In this document: positions 6,043 through 6,757 of the stretch, one piece after another
How the letters are laid out: each line of letters opens with the position of its first letter
Position numbering within the stretch: the first letter of the stretch is position 1
Source of the DNA: VGEM01 sp033764265
Lineage (GTDB): Bacteria > Pseudomonadota > Alphaproteobacteria > Rhodospirillales > Rhodospirillaceae
Assembly (NCBI GenBank): GCA_033764265.1
Contig: JANRJB010000244.1
Coordinates: forward strand, 1 to 6,757
Direction: 5' to 3'
DNA: 6,757 nucleotides
Program-made: the position numbers and the translations under genes
The notes under the pieces: generated by a model
Database searches by the model: none
Told to the model about the DNA's origin: nothing
Seen by the model: the letters and a program-made list of their open reading frames with translations, nothing else

Positions 6043-6372
6043 ATGAATAGTCTCTCTCAGATTCAATCGTTTGTGAGGATCACGAATGTCTGGGATAAGC
6101 AAGGTACGGTTTCGATAAACGTATACAATGCTGGCACGCGGCAAATAATTGGAAATATCCGTTCCGTAAAGATAGAGTCGAGACAAACAATTCAATTAGG
6201 TGCGAGTCAATTAGAGCAGCAAGCTTTACCATCGATTGTACCAGCCCTTGGTGTCCAATACATGATTGTTGTTGAAGGCGACTTTGTTGGTGAAGCTATC
6301 CACTTGAGCTTCGACGCTAAATACGGCAATGTTGCAAACCTAGGTGGAGTCATAGACCTTAATCGCCGTTAA
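6043..6372 (+). CDS. Hypothetical beta-rich protein
   Basis: A 109-residue frame. It has alternating strand-like runs (SFVRITNV, GTVSINVYNAG, QYMIVVEGDF, EAIHLSFDAKYG) and ends NLGGVIDLNRR. The pattern SFxRIxN, GTVxIxxY, then G-F-x-G-x-x-x-x-x-x-F suggests a single beta-sandwich module. It reminds me of repeated modules in large secreted alphaproteobacterial proteins, but this is recall, not a match I could test. There is no signal peptide from the ATG at 6043 and no clear ribosome binding site. The frame stays open back to 5854 with no ATG in between, so it may be the 3' remnant of a longer gene or depend on coupling to the small frame upstream. Codons include several TTA and ATA, unlike the neighbours. 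Confidence 0.6.
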   Translation: MNSLSQIQSFVRITNVWDKQGTVSINVYNAGTRQIIGNIRSVKIESRQTIQLGASQLEQQALPSIVPALGVQYMIVVEGDFVGEAIHLSFDAKYGNVANLGGVIDLNRR

Positions 6373-6430
6373 GCATCTCTCTTGAAACGAAGAGCGCGAG
6401 ACATTCATAGCGAGAATCAAATCACTATTC

Positions 6431-6757
6431 TTATTGAACTCGCTTGGTTTCAGCGTCCACCTTCGCTTTGAACTCGGGCGTGACGATGGCCTCGTACAGC
6501 TCGCGCAGGTAGGTCATCGACGACTTGGGCGATTCCGCATAGACGAAGAACTTCCAGCCGCCCGGCGTTCGGCGCAACAAGGCCGAGGCCCGCAGCCGCT
6601 CGCGCATGGCCGGCAACGCGCCGCGCTGGAACTGGTAGTCGAGTTCCCACGCCGCCAGCGCCACGTCGGCGGCCACGGGCCGCACGCGGATGTTGGACAC
6701 CGCGAAGCTGGAGATGCTGGGCGGCGCGTTGGGCCGCGGACCAAGATACGCCGCGAT
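6431..6757 (-). CDS. SnoaL/NTF2-like (ketosteroid-isomerase-fold) protein, C-terminal part, 5' end outside window
   Basis: The frame is open from the right edge to the TAA at 6431-6433, giving 108 visible residues. The GTG at 6700 is internal in this reading, because the upstream residues (YLGPRPNAPPSISSFAVS) continue the same strand-rich pattern. Segments VRPVAADVALAAWELDYQF, ALPAMRERLRASALLRRTPG and GWKFFVYAESPKSSMTYLRE look like the long curved strands and closing WKF-x-x-Y-x-E motif of small SnoaL/DUF4440-type proteins, which often end with a helix such as this LRELYEAIVTPEF. Function is not predictable: the family includes isomerases, hydrolases and binding proteins. Its 3' end lies at the border of the low-GC patch. 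Confidence 0.6.
   Translation of the reverse strand: MAAYLGPRPNAPPSISSFAVSNIRVRPVAADVALAAWELDYQFQRGALPAMRERLRASALLRRTPGGWKFFVYAESPKSSMTYLRELYEAIVTPEFKAKVDAETKRVQ

Larger units (their letters stand above)
5818..6430. other. Low-GC patch holding two orphan genes
   Basis: Directly after the kinase stop the composition falls. By hand count, block 6061-6120 has 25 of 60 GC and 6181-6240 has 23 of 60, against 42 of 60 at 5221-5280. Rare codons of GC-rich genomes (TTA, ATA, AGA) appear together. GC rises again inside the SnoaL-like gene, after about 6450. I found no flanking direct repeats, tRNA, integrase or transposase. Acquisition by transfer is the simplest reading; the source is unknown. Confidence 0.65.

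Noticed and set aside
5788..6195. A 135-codon minus-strand open frame in the low-GC patch
   Set aside because: It starts at TTG with no ribosome binding site, runs antisense into the end of the kinase gene and has no recognisable pattern. Because the patch is low in GC the frame is less trivial than the others, so I reject it with moderate certainty only.
6379..6394. Small stem CTCTT/AAGAG after the 109-residue gene as a terminator
   Set aside because: Only five base pairs, AT-containing, and not followed by a T-run; too weak to call.
6434..6476. Nine-base direct repeat TTGAACTCG at 6434-6442 and 6468-6476 as an insertion border
   Set aside because: Both copies lie inside the SnoaL-like coding region rather than on the two sides of the low-GC patch, so they do not mark its ends.

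Overview
The window is about two thirds GC over most of its length. It looks like chromosomal DNA of an alphaproteobacterium, possibly Rhodospirillales-like; this is inferred from gene order and protein style, since no rRNA or other phylogenetic marker is present. Two things support it: the pgsA-moaD-moaE order (known downstream of uvrC in many alphaproteobacteria), and a MarR regulator of PetP type fused by overlap to an OmpR-type response regulator and an EnvZ-type kinase, divergent from ilvE.

Layout: (1) 1-1062, + strand: the 3' part of pgsA (phosphatidylglycerophosphate synthase), then moaD and moaE (the two subunits of molybdopterin synthase), tightly packed and probably one transcript. 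(2) 1059-1225: an intergenic region made almost wholly of two related, oppositely oriented, imperfect inverted repeats of 72-75 bases. (3) 1231-2073, +: a Rossmann-fold NAD(P)-binding protein of SDR/NmrA type with what looks like a cleavable Sec signal peptide. (4) 2085-2984, -: ilvE, branched-chain aminotransferase, convergent with gene 3 across a short hairpin. (5) 2985-3182: the divergent control region, with an inverted repeat overlapping a TTGACA hexamer. (6) 3183-5817, +: MarR regulator, response regulator and sensor histidine kinase, probably one operon. (7) 5818 to about 6430: a low-GC patch (about 40% in hand-counted blocks, against about 70% in the kinase gene) with a 49-residue putative membrane protein and a 109-residue beta-rich protein, neither of which I recognise as a named family. 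(8) 6431-6757, -: the C-terminal part of a SnoaL/NTF2-like protein running off the right edge.

Most of the window is ordinary housekeeping and regulatory content. The best candidate for something under-described is the repeat pair at 1059-1225. Aligned in opposite orientation, the two copies differ at seven stem positions, and all seven are compensated on the opposite arm; both keep an AAA bulge at the same place and the start of the loop. The low-GC patch with its two orphan genes is the second most interesting region.
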